This document shows, in pieces, positions 1-8,258 of a stretch of DNA of 64,000 nt. Under the pieces are notes generated by a model that saw nothing but the letters and a program-made list of their open reading frames with translations, had not been told where the DNA came from and ran no database searches. The translations under genes were made by a program, and so were the position numbers. Each line of letters opens with the position of its first letter. Position 1 is the stretch's first letter. Source of the stretch: JACKCP01 sp051744925 (GTDB taxonomy: Bacteria; Desulfobacterota; Desulfobacteria; Desulfobacterales; JACKCP01); assembly GCA_051744925.1 (NCBI GenBank), contig JBNJDM010000002.1, forward strand, positions 1-64,000, read 5' to 3'.

Positions 1-138
1 GGATTCCTCAATTTTTGTTACAGCACACAGCAGACAAATGAATTTTTTTCACTGAAATTCAGTGCTTTTCTGTGGTTGACCAAGTATTTTATAACCACGG
101 AATACACGGAAATTAAAGCGCAAAGCGCTTATTTTTCC

Positions 139-201
139 CGGGCTCGTTCCCAAGCTCCTGCTCTGCCCTTTACCCACGAAATTCATTCAGGCATATTATC
201 C
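139..201. repeat. Copy of a dispersed palindromic repeat
   Basis: Bases 139-162 are identical to 19568-19591 (24 bp), and bases 160-201 are identical to 19386-19427 (42 bp). The first part is one arm of a palindromic module with core TTCCCAAGCTCCTG, whose complete form is seen at 19576-19597. This copy is therefore a truncated or rearranged version of the element near 19.5 kb. No transposase is present, so it is non-autonomous if mobile. Confidence 0.75.
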
Positions 202-270
202 AGATTTTTTTTATCTGGTTCCGCTGAAAATCCGGAAAACAGTTAAATCCGAAACTATTATTACTACACC

Positions 271-350
271 GTCCTTTCAGGACTATAAATCAAAACGATC
301 ATACCGGTGGTTAAAACCACCGGCTATAAGACATTTCCCTTTCAGGGAAA
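271..350. repeat. Cluster of three small perfect hairpins
   Basis: Three perfect inverted repeats lie in a row. They are GTCCT-TTC-AGGAC at 271-283, a 9-bp stem CCGGTGGTT with its complement at 304-323, and TTTCCCT-TTC-AGGGAAA at 334-350. The first and third share the same TTC loop. The arrangement resembles REP-like intergenic palindromes. No function is assigned. Confidence 0.55.
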
Positions 351-533
351 CCACACAATATCAATACTGCTGGGCTTTTTCTCAAAAAAGCGATTTTATT
401 AGCGTTTATTCGGGTAATTCGCGGCAAACAATTTTTTTCTTTGTGGCTTAGTGTCTTCCATGAGAAATTAAAGCATTTCAAATAATCCGGTTTTCTGTGC
501 CCCTGTGCCCCAGTGAGATATAAAACAATCTGC

Positions 534-1370
534 CTACTCAAAGCATACTCCGGCATACCCAACAAAACTCTGCCCTCCGGCTTTTTCATAACTTGTTCCG
601 TATTCAGACATAACACCTTTTACAGCGCCAAGCTCCTTAGCACCGGCAACAGCTCCTGCAGCCGCACCAGGACAACAGGCATTCTGCAGTGCAAGAGCTT
701 TTTTTATAATTTTTCCAGGCTCCATGTTTTCAAACAGATTTATCATTTCAGCATCATTTTCTTTTACAGCATTAACAGCCTCAATACCCGAACCAAAAGG
801 CATAAACCCGTATGCAGGGCCATAATGGGTCAGGTCTGTACTTCCTATCACAACCGGATTATTATATTTAACCTGAGCTGCCTTCACAACTTCAGCAGCA
901 AAATTCAAAGATAAATCATCAGGAGGAAGTCCGGCACAAAGCACAGGAATATCCCCCATAAAATATCTGATCAGCGGCAGCTGAACTTCTATTGTATTAT
1001 CAGGTTCAAAGGATTCAGGTGTTTCATAAACAACTGAATATCTTTCAGATACAGATTCAGCAAGATCTTCGTCAACAATAAGTGGACCAACAGGAGTTTC
1101 GTATCCTCCCCTTGCCATAATCCGCAAAGATGATCCCGGATGCATATGCATTCCAAAGACAATAACAATATCGGGATCTGAGTATGAGGCAGCCTCTATT
1201 ACATGAGAAGCAATTTCACCTGAAAAAACCCATCCTGCATGGGGAACTATACCTCCAAAAATTTTATTATCCGGTTTTAAATTTTTTTGGAATGAAAAAA
1301 TAAGATCTTCACACTCATGCTTTGAGCCTGGATACCATTGTCCGGCCAAAAGAGGTTTTCTTAACTTCAT
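534..1370 (-). CDS. amrB: MEMO-family protein (AmmeMemoRadiSam system protein B)
   Basis: The 278-residue protein has the MEMO1 fold signature along its whole length: an N-terminal RKP-LAGQWYP opening, the VPHAGWVFSG histidine segment, GMHMHPG, and a C-terminal STDLTHYG block. The bacterial family is named for genomes where it occurs with an AMMECR1 protein and a radical SAM enzyme. Those partners are not in the window but could lie beyond the left edge. MEMO proteins are structurally related to extradiol dioxygenases, and their bacterial role is unknown. The ATG is preceded by GGAGAGG. The gene diverges from nifU across about 180 bases of AT-rich sequence. Confidence 0.85.
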   Translation of the reverse strand: MKLRKPLLAGQWYPGSKHECEDLIFSFQKNLKPDNKIFGGIVPHAGWVFSGEIASHVIEAASYSDPDIVIVFGMHMHPGSSLRIMARGGYETPVGPLIVDEDLAESVSERYSVVYETPESFEPDNTIEVQLPLIRYFMGDIPVLCAGLPPDDLSLNFAAEVVKAAQVKYNNPVVIGSTDLTHYGPAYGFMPFGSGIEAVNAVKENDAEMINLFENMEPGKIIKKALALQNACCPGAAAGAVAGAKELGAVKGVMSEYGTSYEKAGGQSFVGYAGVCFE

Positions 1371-1470
1371 AATCCTCTCCTTTTTTTTATTTTTTTCTTT
1401 TCAGAAATCATTGTCTGTGATTAAAAATAAAAGTTTAAATTTAAATATTTTGGCTTATTAAAACTTTTTT

Positions 1471-1500
1471 TGGTTAAAATCTTTTTTTTTATATTATAAT
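1471..1500 (+). promoter_or_regulatory. Candidate sigma-70 promoter of nifU-nifS
   Basis: A perfect TATAAT lies at 1495-1500, with a weak -35-like TGGTTA at 1471-1476 and an 18-base spacer. It is about 50 bases upstream of the nifU start. The surroundings are very AT-rich, so a chance match is possible. No operator for an IscR-type regulator could be recognised with confidence. Confidence 0.4.
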
Positions 1501-1553
1501 GGTTAATTTTATAATTTAAACAGATAATACAATCCCGTAATAAGGAGATTAAC

Positions 1554-2384
1554 ATGTGGGAATATACAGACAAAGTAAGGGAACATTTCATTAACCCCAG
1601 AAACGTGGGTGAAATTCAGACCCCCAGCGGCACAGGAGACGTAGGTTCCATTACTTGCGGGGATGCCCTTAAACTTACTTTAGATATTGACAATAACAAT
1701 ATCATAAAAGACGCAAAATTTAAAACATTCGGATGCGCCAGTGCAATTGCATCTTCTTCTGCACTTACTGAAATGGTAATCGGCAAATCGGTTGAAGAAG
1801 CAGAAAAGATTACAAACGATGACATAGTCGACTTTCTCGGAGGACTTCCAAAAGAAAAAATCCACTGCTCAGTAATGGGTCAGGAAGCTCTTCAAAAAGC
1901 AATCGCTGATTTTAAGGGAATAGAGATTGTGGAAAAAGAAGGGAATATAGTATGCCACTGTTTTGATATTACTGAAGATGAAATAAGACATGCAGTTGCT
2001 GAACATTCACTAGGTTCAATAGATGATGTAACCGGATTTCTTAAAGCCGGCGGCGGCTGCGGACAATGCCATGATGAAATTCAGGAAATAATTGATGAGG
2101 TCAGGGGTGAATCATCCAAACAGAAAAAAAGTTCATCAAAACTGACAAATCTTCAGAAAATAAAAAAGATAGAACAAGCACTTGAAGATGATATAAAACC
2201 TGCTCTGAAAAAAGACGGTGGAAATATTGAGCTTGTGGATGTTGACGGTAACAAAGTTGTGGTTAGACTTCAGGGAGCATGTGCAACATGCGTAAAATCA
2301 AAAGAAACCCTTAAAAACCATGTTGAAGCAAAATTAAGACAAAAAGTTGCACACGATCTTGTTGTGGAGGAGTCGCTTTTATGA
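1554..2384 (+). CDS. nifU: NifU-type iron-sulfur cluster scaffold
   Basis: The 276-residue protein is a full three-domain NifU. Residues 1-125 are the IscU-like scaffold with cysteines at 35, 61 and 105. Residues 130-180 are a BFD-like [2Fe-2S] domain with C134, C136, C169 and C172. After a Lys/Ser-rich linker, residues about 205-276 are the Nfu-type domain with the CATC pair (C243, C246). It assembles Fe-S clusters with sulfur from the cysteine desulfurase encoded next. The ATG has an AAGGAG ribosome site. The stop overlaps the nifS start by four bases (ATGA), which points to translational coupling. In sulfate reducers this pair usually serves general Fe-S assembly rather than only nitrogenase; no nif genes are nearby. 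Confidence 0.95.
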   Translation: MWEYTDKVREHFINPRNVGEIQTPSGTGDVGSITCGDALKLTLDIDNNNIIKDAKFKTFGCASAIASSSALTEMVIGKSVEEAEKITNDDIVDFLGGLPKEKIHCSVMGQEALQKAIADFKGIEIVEKEGNIVCHCFDITEDEIRHAVAEHSLGSIDDVTGFLKAGGGCGQCHDEIQEIIDEVRGESSKQKKSSSKLTNLQKIKKIEQALEDDIKPALKKDGGNIELVDVDGNKVVVRLQGACATCVKSKETLKNHVEAKLRQKVAHDLVVEESLL

Positions 2385-3544
2385 TTGAAGATGCCCTGTA
2401 CCTGGATAACAACGCTACAACTAAAACAGCTCCCGAAGTAGTTGAAGAAATGCTTCCTTTTTTGCGTACATTTTACGGAAACCCTTCCAGCATGCACTCT
2501 TTCGGCGGGCAGGTAGCAGATAAAATTAAAAATGCAAGACAAAGAACTGCAGATCTTTTCAATGCAGACCCTGATGAATTTATATTCACAAGCTGCGGAA
2601 CTGAAAGTGACAGTGCTGCAATATTATCAGCAATAAAAACTTTTCCTGATAAAAAACATATTATGACAACAGCTGTTGAGCACCCTGCAGTAAAAAACCT
2701 TTTTGAACATCTGAAAAAAGACGGATATACAGTAAGCTTTATTCCGGTTGACGACAAAGGAAGACTAGATCTCGACTTTTACCGTGAAAACCTGACTGAA
2801 GACACAGCCATTGTAAGCATAATGTGGGCTAACAATGAAACAGGAACAATATTTCCAATTAAGGAACTTGCACAGGAAGCAAAAAATAAGGGAGTTTTAT
2901 TCCATACAGACGCTGTTCAGGCTGCAGGTAAAATAACAACTGATTTAAAAGATATCCCTGTTGATATGCTTTCAATTTCAGGTCACAAGCTACATGCCCC
3001 CAAAGGAATAGGCGCTCTTTTTATAAGAAAAAATACTCCTTTTTATCCTTTTTTAATAGGAGGACATCAGGAATGGGGAAAAAGAGCCGGAACTGAAAAT
3101 ACAGCATCTATAATAGCAATGGGAAAAGCCTGTGAACTTGCTGGAACAAACATGGAAAAAGAACAAAATGAGGTAAAAAGACTGAGAGATAAGCTTGAAA
3201 AAAATCTCCTTGAAAAAATACCTCACTCTTTTGTTAACGGAGATCTTGAAAACAGACTTCCAAATACCACAAGCATAAGCTTTGAGTATATTGAAGGTGA
3301 AGCAATTCTTCTTATGATGGACCAGTTTAAAATATGCGCTTCTTCAGGATCTGCCTGCACATCAGGCTCTCTTGAACCTTCACATGTTTTAAGAGCAATG
3401 GGAGTTCCTTATGAAGCTGCCCACGGTACAGTCAGATTCAGCCTGTCTGTTTATAATACTGAAGAAGAAATAGATTTTGTTATAGAAAAAATGCCTTCAA
3501 TCATAAGCAGATTAAGGGAAATGTCGCCTTTCTGGAAGGGCTGA
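2381..3544 (+). CDS. nifS: Cysteine desulfurase NifS
   Basis: This 387-residue class-V aminotransferase-fold enzyme takes sulfur from L-cysteine and hands it to NifU. It shows the N-terminal YLDNNATT segment, the PLP-binding lysine in SGHKLHAPKG (K203), and the mobile catalytic cysteine in the SGSACTSGS loop (C326). The length is normal for the NifS/IscS family. It overlaps nifU by four bases and is followed by a strong terminator, so the pair forms a two-gene operon. Confidence 0.95.
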   Translation: MIEDALYLDNNATTKTAPEVVEEMLPFLRTFYGNPSSMHSFGGQVADKIKNARQRTADLFNADPDEFIFTSCGTESDSAAILSAIKTFPDKKHIMTTAVEHPAVKNLFEHLKKDGYTVSFIPVDDKGRLDLDFYRENLTEDTAIVSIMWANNETGTIFPIKELAQEAKNKGVLFHTDAVQAAGKITTDLKDIPVDMLSISGHKLHAPKGIGALFIRKNTPFYPFLIGGHQEWGKRAGTENTASIIAMGKACELAGTNMEKEQNEVKRLRDKLEKNLLEKIPHSFVNGDLENRLPNTTSISFEYIEGEAILLMMDQFKICASSGSACTSGSLEPSHVLRAMGVPYEAAHGTVRFSLSVYNTEEEIDFVIEKMPSIISRLREMSPFWKG

Positions 3545-3567
3545 TTATAACAAAGACACAATAAAAC

Positions 3568-3596
3568 AAGGGGATGTTTCTGGAACATCCCCTTTT
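3568..3596 (+). terminator. Rho-independent terminator after nifS
   Basis: A perfect 11-bp stem AAGGGGATGTT pairs with AACATCCCCTT around a five-base loop and runs into a short T-tract. It sits 24 bases after the nifS stop and closes the operon. Confidence 0.85.
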
Positions 3597-3639
3597 CAAT
3601 TAATATTTGAATTTAAAAAACTGATTTTTAAGCAGTTCA

Positions 3640-4020
3640 TCAGTAGACTTTGTCGAGATTTTCATCAATGAATTTTAAGATCTTTTCTTTATAAGAGCTG
3701 TCTATATCAGTAAATGCGCATCCTGCACCAAGACTTCCCATACCTTCATAATCAAGAACCCACTTAACCGAAACAATAATCTTTTTTTCGTTTCTTAGTT
3801 CTTTTTTGCCTACAATATCTTCAATAATGAAACTGTCTCCCGGAGATATTGAAATATCTGACTGCCTTTGTATCCCAAGACCGAATCCACCTTCACTTAT
3901 ATTCAGAATTTTTGCAAACATCTCTTTTGAACTGTTGTTGTGTTTAAGTAAGGCGGTGGCTATATCCGGTTTAAGATAAACTCTGGAAGTAGCTCTTCTT
4001 TCTTTTTTAAATTCCGTCAT
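3640..4020 (-). CDS. PilZ domain protein
   Basis: This 126-residue protein is essentially a single PilZ domain, the common c-di-GMP receptor module. The N-terminal RRATSR arginine motif (about residues 8-13) and the NISEGGFGLGI strand (about residues 42-52, matching D/NxSxxG) are both present, so binding competence is likely. There is no attached output domain, so it probably acts through a protein partner. It stands alone, convergent with nifS. The start is the ATG after GGGATATAAAT. Confidence 0.8.
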   Translation of the reverse strand: MTEFKKERRATSRVYLKPDIATALLKHNNSSKEMFAKILNISEGGFGLGIQRQSDISISPGDSFIIEDIVGKKELRNEKKIIVSVKWVLDYEGMGSLGAGCAFTDIDSSYKEKILKFIDENLDKVY

Positions 4021-4143
4021 ATTTATATCCCGGCTAAACAGTGTTCAGAAAAAGAATGGATTTGAATAAATGAATATACATTTTATACATGAAATTAGCT
4101 TTAAAAGCAAATTTTTTAAAACTCATCGTAACTATTCTATTTT

Positions 4144-6090
4144 TCAGGTTTTCCCCGAATCTATAACACAAAGGACAAAATCTTTGGGCACCTGATCTCC
4201 GCCTGTACATCTTATCTCTTTTATTACTCCGTCTGCAGGCGAAGAAAGGGGATTTTCCATTTTCATCGCTTCGAGAACAAGAATAATTTCACCTTTTTTC
4301 ACTGTATCTCCTGATTTTTTTCTTAAAGAGACAACTGATCCGGGCATAGGTGATTTTAAAAAGAAAAAGTCGGAATTATCTGGTTCAGATTTGTTCTTTT
4401 TTTCCGAGACATCAATTATTTTACTTTTTGTTGAGACATGTTCGTTGGTATTTATCTCTGTTTTTTTTTCTTTACCTGAAGCCTTTTTTTCTTCAGCATT
4501 TGCTGAGGAAGCTGTCAAAAATGGCTCAGAACCTGGATCCACAGCAACTTCAAAGAACTCATCTTCGACATAAACATTAAACGTCCTTGTTTTAGGCCCT
4601 TTCTGTGGAATATCAGACAGACCTTCTTCAGAAGGCTTGCCTTCCTTGAGTTTTTTAAGGTTGTTCAACCTGGCCTTGGCATTCTTGAGAGACATCGGAT
4701 GAGTTTCTGCAGGAGGATCTTCCTTTAAATATTTCCACTTTAAAAACCTCTTTCCTGTTTTGGGAAAAAGAGCATAAATAAGTTCATCCTCTACATCAGC
4801 AGCCAGGCCTTTTATATTTCTTCCTGCTTCACCAAGTTTTAAAACCTCATTTTTTTCATGTGATGAATCCGGATAAAGCTCCTGAACTTTTTTCTTCAGA
4901 GATTCTGCAACAGGTGCAGGCGTCTTGCCGTAATACCCCTTAACAAGCTTAACTACCTGGTCTGATAAAAATTTATATTCTCCTTCATATTCGTCAAACA
5001 AAACATTATTTACCGCCTGAACAGCTACAGTTCCAGGAACATGTCCGATCAGGGGAAGACTGCCAAGATCTGTCCTGACATGGACAAATTTAGCAACAAC
5101 ATCCTGAAATTTATTTTCCTTATTATTTTCTTTAAGCTGACTGTAAATATTTTTTAAAATATAACCTGGAATACCTTTTGAAATAAGATCGGAATCTATA
5201 AGAGATACCCTGTCTTCATCCAGGTAAAACCTGTACTTTGGTATAATCTGATCTTCGGTATATTTAACTGTCTCCTCAATTTTACCGGGGTCAATACCGG
5301 TTTTGTACCCACCTTTTTCAAATGTTTTTACAAGTGCATCAGATGCGGGCAGAGAGTTTCTTCCTGCAAATGGGGACAGGCATGAATCTATTCCGTCTGC
5401 TCCTGCTTCCACAGCTTTAAGAAGAGATCCAAAACCTATACCTCCTGTTGAATGTGTATGAAAATGTACAGGAACTGAAACTTTACTTTTTAATGCGTTA
5501 ATAAGCTCATAACTTTCAAAAGGAGTAATTATCCCTGAAGAATCTTTAATACAGATGCTCTCAGCTCCCATTTTTACAAGTTTCTCCGCCTTGCTGCAAA
5601 AGTAGTCGATTGTATAAATTTTTTCATTTTTCAATCCTTTTTCAGAGGTAAGGCCAAAAAATATTCCCCCCTGAAAGTGCATTCCCTCTGCTTTTGTTTT
5701 TTCTGCAACAAACGGGAGATTATCTATGTCATTTAAAGGATCAAAAAGCTTTACAATACTTATTCCGTTTGCCGCTGTTCTTTCAATAAAAGCGCTGATC
5801 ACATCTTCCGGACAGGGATAGTTTCCTGCAAGATTTCTTCCCATGAGCATTATCGACATAGGCGTCTTTCTAAGACACCTGCTCAGCTGCCTGATTCTTT
5901 CCCATGGATCCTCATTCAGTGACCTGTGCATAATATCAAAAAATATACCTTTTGATACCTCTGCAGAATAAAAACCTATTTCATCGATAAGCCTTGCCGC
6001 AAGAACCATATCTGCTGTTCTGCCCATTGCAGAATAAAGATACTGAAATCCGTCGGTAAGACTTGAATCTGATATATTCAATTTTTTCAT
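4144..6090 (-). CDS. 5S-like carboxyltransferase fused to a biotin carrier domain
   Basis: The 648-residue protein has an N-terminal HMGL-like TIM barrel of the pyruvate carboxylase B / oxaloacetate decarboxylase alpha / transcarboxylase 5S family. A conserved carboxylase domain follows, then a charged linker (about 490-575) and a C-terminal biotinyl domain with the EAMKMEN motif (K610 biotinylated). The metal-site residues D13, K182 (carbamylated in the family) and H211/H213 are kept. The usual LRDAHQSL signature is instead LTDGFQYL, and the family TPTSQ segment is replaced. It lies downstream of a 12S-like gene and a small subunit. It may be a transcarboxylase or decarboxylase component; the keto-acid substrate is uncertain. 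Confidence 0.8.
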   Translation of the reverse strand: MKKLNISDSSLTDGFQYLYSAMGRTADMVLAARLIDEIGFYSAEVSKGIFFDIMHRSLNEDPWERIRQLSRCLRKTPMSIMLMGRNLAGNYPCPEDVISAFIERTAANGISIVKLFDPLNDIDNLPFVAEKTKAEGMHFQGGIFFGLTSEKGLKNEKIYTIDYFCSKAEKLVKMGAESICIKDSSGIITPFESYELINALKSKVSVPVHFHTHSTGGIGFGSLLKAVEAGADGIDSCLSPFAGRNSLPASDALVKTFEKGGYKTGIDPGKIEETVKYTEDQIIPKYRFYLDEDRVSLIDSDLISKGIPGYILKNIYSQLKENNKENKFQDVVAKFVHVRTDLGSLPLIGHVPGTVAVQAVNNVLFDEYEGEYKFLSDQVVKLVKGYYGKTPAPVAESLKKKVQELYPDSSHEKNEVLKLGEAGRNIKGLAADVEDELIYALFPKTGKRFLKWKYLKEDPPAETHPMSLKNAKARLNNLKKLKEGKPSEEGLSDIPQKGPKTRTFNVYVEDEFFEVAVDPGSEPFLTASSANAEEKKASGKEKKTEINTNEHVSTKSKIIDVSEKKNKSEPDNSDFFFLKSPMPGSVVSLRKKSGDTVKKGEIILVLEAMKMENPLSSPADGVIKEIRCTGGDQVPKDFVLCVIDSGKT

Positions 6091-6136
6091 TTTATTATTG
6101 CCTGTTATATATTTATTTTCACTTAAATCCGGCGCA

Positions 6137-6319
6137 TCATAACGTATTCTTATGTCCAGACATAATATTTCTTATACCGTAATCGTGCCAGCTACTGCTT
6201 TTTTCAAAGTACAGCTTTTTATATGAGTCTTTTTTTCTTTTATTTTCTTCTGCTGTTTCGTTTTCCATATTCAGATAGGAAATCACAGCACTTAATGCTG
6301 CTTTTTTTTTGTTATCCAT
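6137..6319 (-). CDS. Small carboxylase-associated subunit
   Basis: This 60-residue protein is wedged between the 12S-like and 5S-like genes. It has an N-terminal helix (KKKAALSAVISYLNME), a charged middle and a C-terminal W-x-x-YGIRNIM segment. The same layout, an Ala-rich helix followed by a W...GRQ-like tail, is seen in the small delta/epsilon-type proteins of biotin-dependent decarboxylase complexes. The subunit assignment is inferred from layout and position. The ATG at 6319 follows AAAGGA; a TTG directly before it could also be used. Confidence 0.6.
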   Translation of the reverse strand: MDNKKKAALSAVISYLNMENETAEENKRKKDSYKKLYFEKSSSWHDYGIRNIMSGHKNTL

Positions 6320-6335
6320 CAATTATTATCCTTTC

Positions 6336-7868
6336 TTACAAAGGCATATTACCATGTTTTTTATCAGGAAAGCTCTCCTTTTTTGATGAAAGAAACACCA
6401 ATGATTCATAAACTGCAGCCCTTGTTTCACAAGGTTTGATAACAGAATCAATATACCCTCTTGAGGCTGCTGTATAAGGATTGGAAAACTTTTCCCTGTA
6501 ACTGCTTATAAGATTTTGTCTTAATTCTTCACTGTTTTCAGAGTTTTTCAGATCCTGTCTGTGAATAATACCTACAGCACCTTCAGCACCCATTACCGCA
6601 ATTTCAGACTCAGGCCAGGAAAAAACCATATCCGCGCCAAGGTGTCTGGATGACATGGCAATATATGCTCCGCCATAAGCCTTTCTTGTTATCACAAGAA
6701 TTTTAGGAACCACAGCTTCTGAATAGCTCCATAAAATCTTTGCACCGTGCCTTATAATCCCTCCCCACTCCTGATCTTTACCCGGCAGAAAACCGGGCAC
6801 ATCAGCAATAGTCAAAAGAGGAATATTAAATGAATCACAAAACCTTATAAATTTCGAGGCTTTATCTGAAGCATCAATATCTATGCATCCTGCAAGTTTT
6901 TCAGGCTGATTTGCGATTATCCCCACAACCCTGCCTCCTATTCTTGCAAAAGCTGTAATCATATTGGAAGCAAAATCTTGTGAACACTCAAAAAAATCGT
7001 TGTTATCGACAAGCTCTGATATCACCTGTTTCATATCATATGGAATATTTTCTTTGTCTGGTATTACATCTTCAAGTCCGGTGTTTTCCCTGAAAGGATC
7101 ATCACCTGTCTCTTTAATTTCAGGCGGCTCAAGATTGTTTGCAGGAAGATATGACAAAAGAAGCCTTATCCGGCTTATACACTCAGAATCATTTTCACAT
7201 GCAAAATCGGCAACCCCTGAAACCTTTGTATGTGTATCAGCCCCTCCTAGTTCTTCGGAAGTTACAACTTCTCCTGTAACCGATCTTACCACTTCAGGTC
7301 CTGTTATGAACATATATGAAGTTTTTCTAACCATAAACACAAAATCCATAAGTGCAGGTGAGTATACTGCTCCACCTGCTGTAGGTCCCATAACAGCACA
7401 AATTTGGGGTATTACCCCGGAAGCTCTTGTATTTCTGAAAAAAATCTCCCCATATCCGGCAAGGGCATCAACACCTTCCTGTATTCTTGCCCCGCCTGAA
7501 TCATGGAAGCCTACAACCGGATTGCCGGATGATGAAGCAAGGTCTAAAACCTTGCATATTTTTTTTGCATGCATCTCTCCAAGACTTCCCCCCTTGGCAG
7601 TAAAATCCTGGGCATATGCAAAAACCTTCCTTCCATCCACCAGGCCGTAACCTGTTACAACTCCTTCAGCCGGTATATTTTCTTTTTCCATTCCAAAATC
7701 GGTACACCTGTGAGTAACAAACATATCAAGCTCACGAAAAGTGCCTTTATCAAAAAAAAGATCTATCCTTTCCCTTGCTGTGAGCTTGTTTTTTTCTTTT
7801 TGCTTTTTTATCTGATTATTTCTGCCCATCGACAGAATTTCATTTATTTTTTCATCATGTTTTTTCAT
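6336..7868 (-). CDS. Acyl-CoA carboxyltransferase subunit (12S / MmdA / PccB family)
   Basis: The 510-residue protein has the two crotonase-like halves of propionyl-CoA carboxylase beta, methylmalonyl-CoA decarboxylase alpha and transcarboxylase 12S. Visible blocks are KLTARERIDLF, GGSLGEMHAKKI, GFHDSGGARIQEG, the GGAVYSPALMDF oxyanion loop and, in the C-terminal half, DVPGFLPG and GAKILWSY. Members move a carboxyl group between biotin and propionyl-CoA or methylmalonyl-CoA. The start is placed at the ATG at 7868, which has AGAGGA at good spacing; an upstream TTG at 7904 lacks one. With its two downstream partners it probably forms a methylmalonyl-CoA transcarboxylase or decarboxylase. No biotin carboxylase gene is in the window, which favours carboxyl transfer over ATP-driven carboxylation. 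Confidence 0.88.
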   Translation of the reverse strand: MKKHDEKINEILSMGRNNQIKKQKEKNKLTARERIDLFFDKGTFRELDMFVTHRCTDFGMEKENIPAEGVVTGYGLVDGRKVFAYAQDFTAKGGSLGEMHAKKICKVLDLASSSGNPVVGFHDSGGARIQEGVDALAGYGEIFFRNTRASGVIPQICAVMGPTAGGAVYSPALMDFVFMVRKTSYMFITGPEVVRSVTGEVVTSEELGGADTHTKVSGVADFACENDSECISRIRLLLSYLPANNLEPPEIKETGDDPFRENTGLEDVIPDKENIPYDMKQVISELVDNNDFFECSQDFASNMITAFARIGGRVVGIIANQPEKLAGCIDIDASDKASKFIRFCDSFNIPLLTIADVPGFLPGKDQEWGGIIRHGAKILWSYSEAVVPKILVITRKAYGGAYIAMSSRHLGADMVFSWPESEIAVMGAEGAVGIIHRQDLKNSENSEELRQNLISSYREKFSNPYTAASRGYIDSVIKPCETRAAVYESLVFLSSKKESFPDKKHGNMPL

Positions 7869-8258
7869 TATATTCCTCTGCCCCGGCAAATAACGGGAAG
7901 ACAATTTATCAAAACTTTGGACTGCATCTTATTGAATGCAACAACTTCTTTTTAAACCTGAACCTTTTAAATGCTAATTTATACTTTAATCAAGCTATTT
8001 TCAAGTATGATGCTTCTTATGACTAAATTATGTGCTTTTTTCTGATTTTTTTTATTTCTGCATTTACTTGCTGAACAAAAAATTCCAGTTTCAGACCAAT
8101 AACTATTTATACATACATTATATTCCAAAAGCAAAAAGTATAAACAAGCCATTGAAATAAAACAGTTTTTTTTCACTTTTTTCATTTTTTATTTGCTTTT
8201 TAATATTTTACTGATATTTATAAAACAATTCTTCTCACAAAAATTGAAAAAACTTACT
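7869..8258. other. AT-rich divergent intergenic region
   Basis: This gap separates the leftward carboxylase locus from the rightward HD-GYP gene and should hold promoters for both. It is so AT-rich that I cannot pick a promoter with confidence. A 68-codon leftward frame at 7979-8185 lacks a ribosome site and family features. Confidence 0.4.

Larger units (their letters stand above)
1..533. other. Non-coding, repeat-rich intergenic stretch
   Basis: No convincing gene is seen here. Short reading frames on both strands lack ribosome binding sites, family motifs and consistent codon use. The stretch holds degenerate low-value sequence, a palindromic repeat block that recurs near 19.4-19.6 kb, and a run of small hairpins. 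It lies 3' of the leftward MEMO-family gene. Confidence 0.6.

Noticed and set aside
311..616. Leftward frame of about 100 codons over the repeat region and the 3' end of the MEMO gene
   Set aside because: It runs through small palindromes, has no ribosome site or family motif, and overlaps a well supported gene.
1554..3544. nifU-nifS as evidence of a nitrogen-fixation island
   Set aside because: No other nif gene is in the window; this pair commonly serves general Fe-S assembly in anaerobes.
7979..8185. Leftward 68-codon frame in the gap before the HD-GYP gene
   Set aside because: There is no ribosome site, the composition is what AT-rich DNA gives by chance, and no domain is recognisable.
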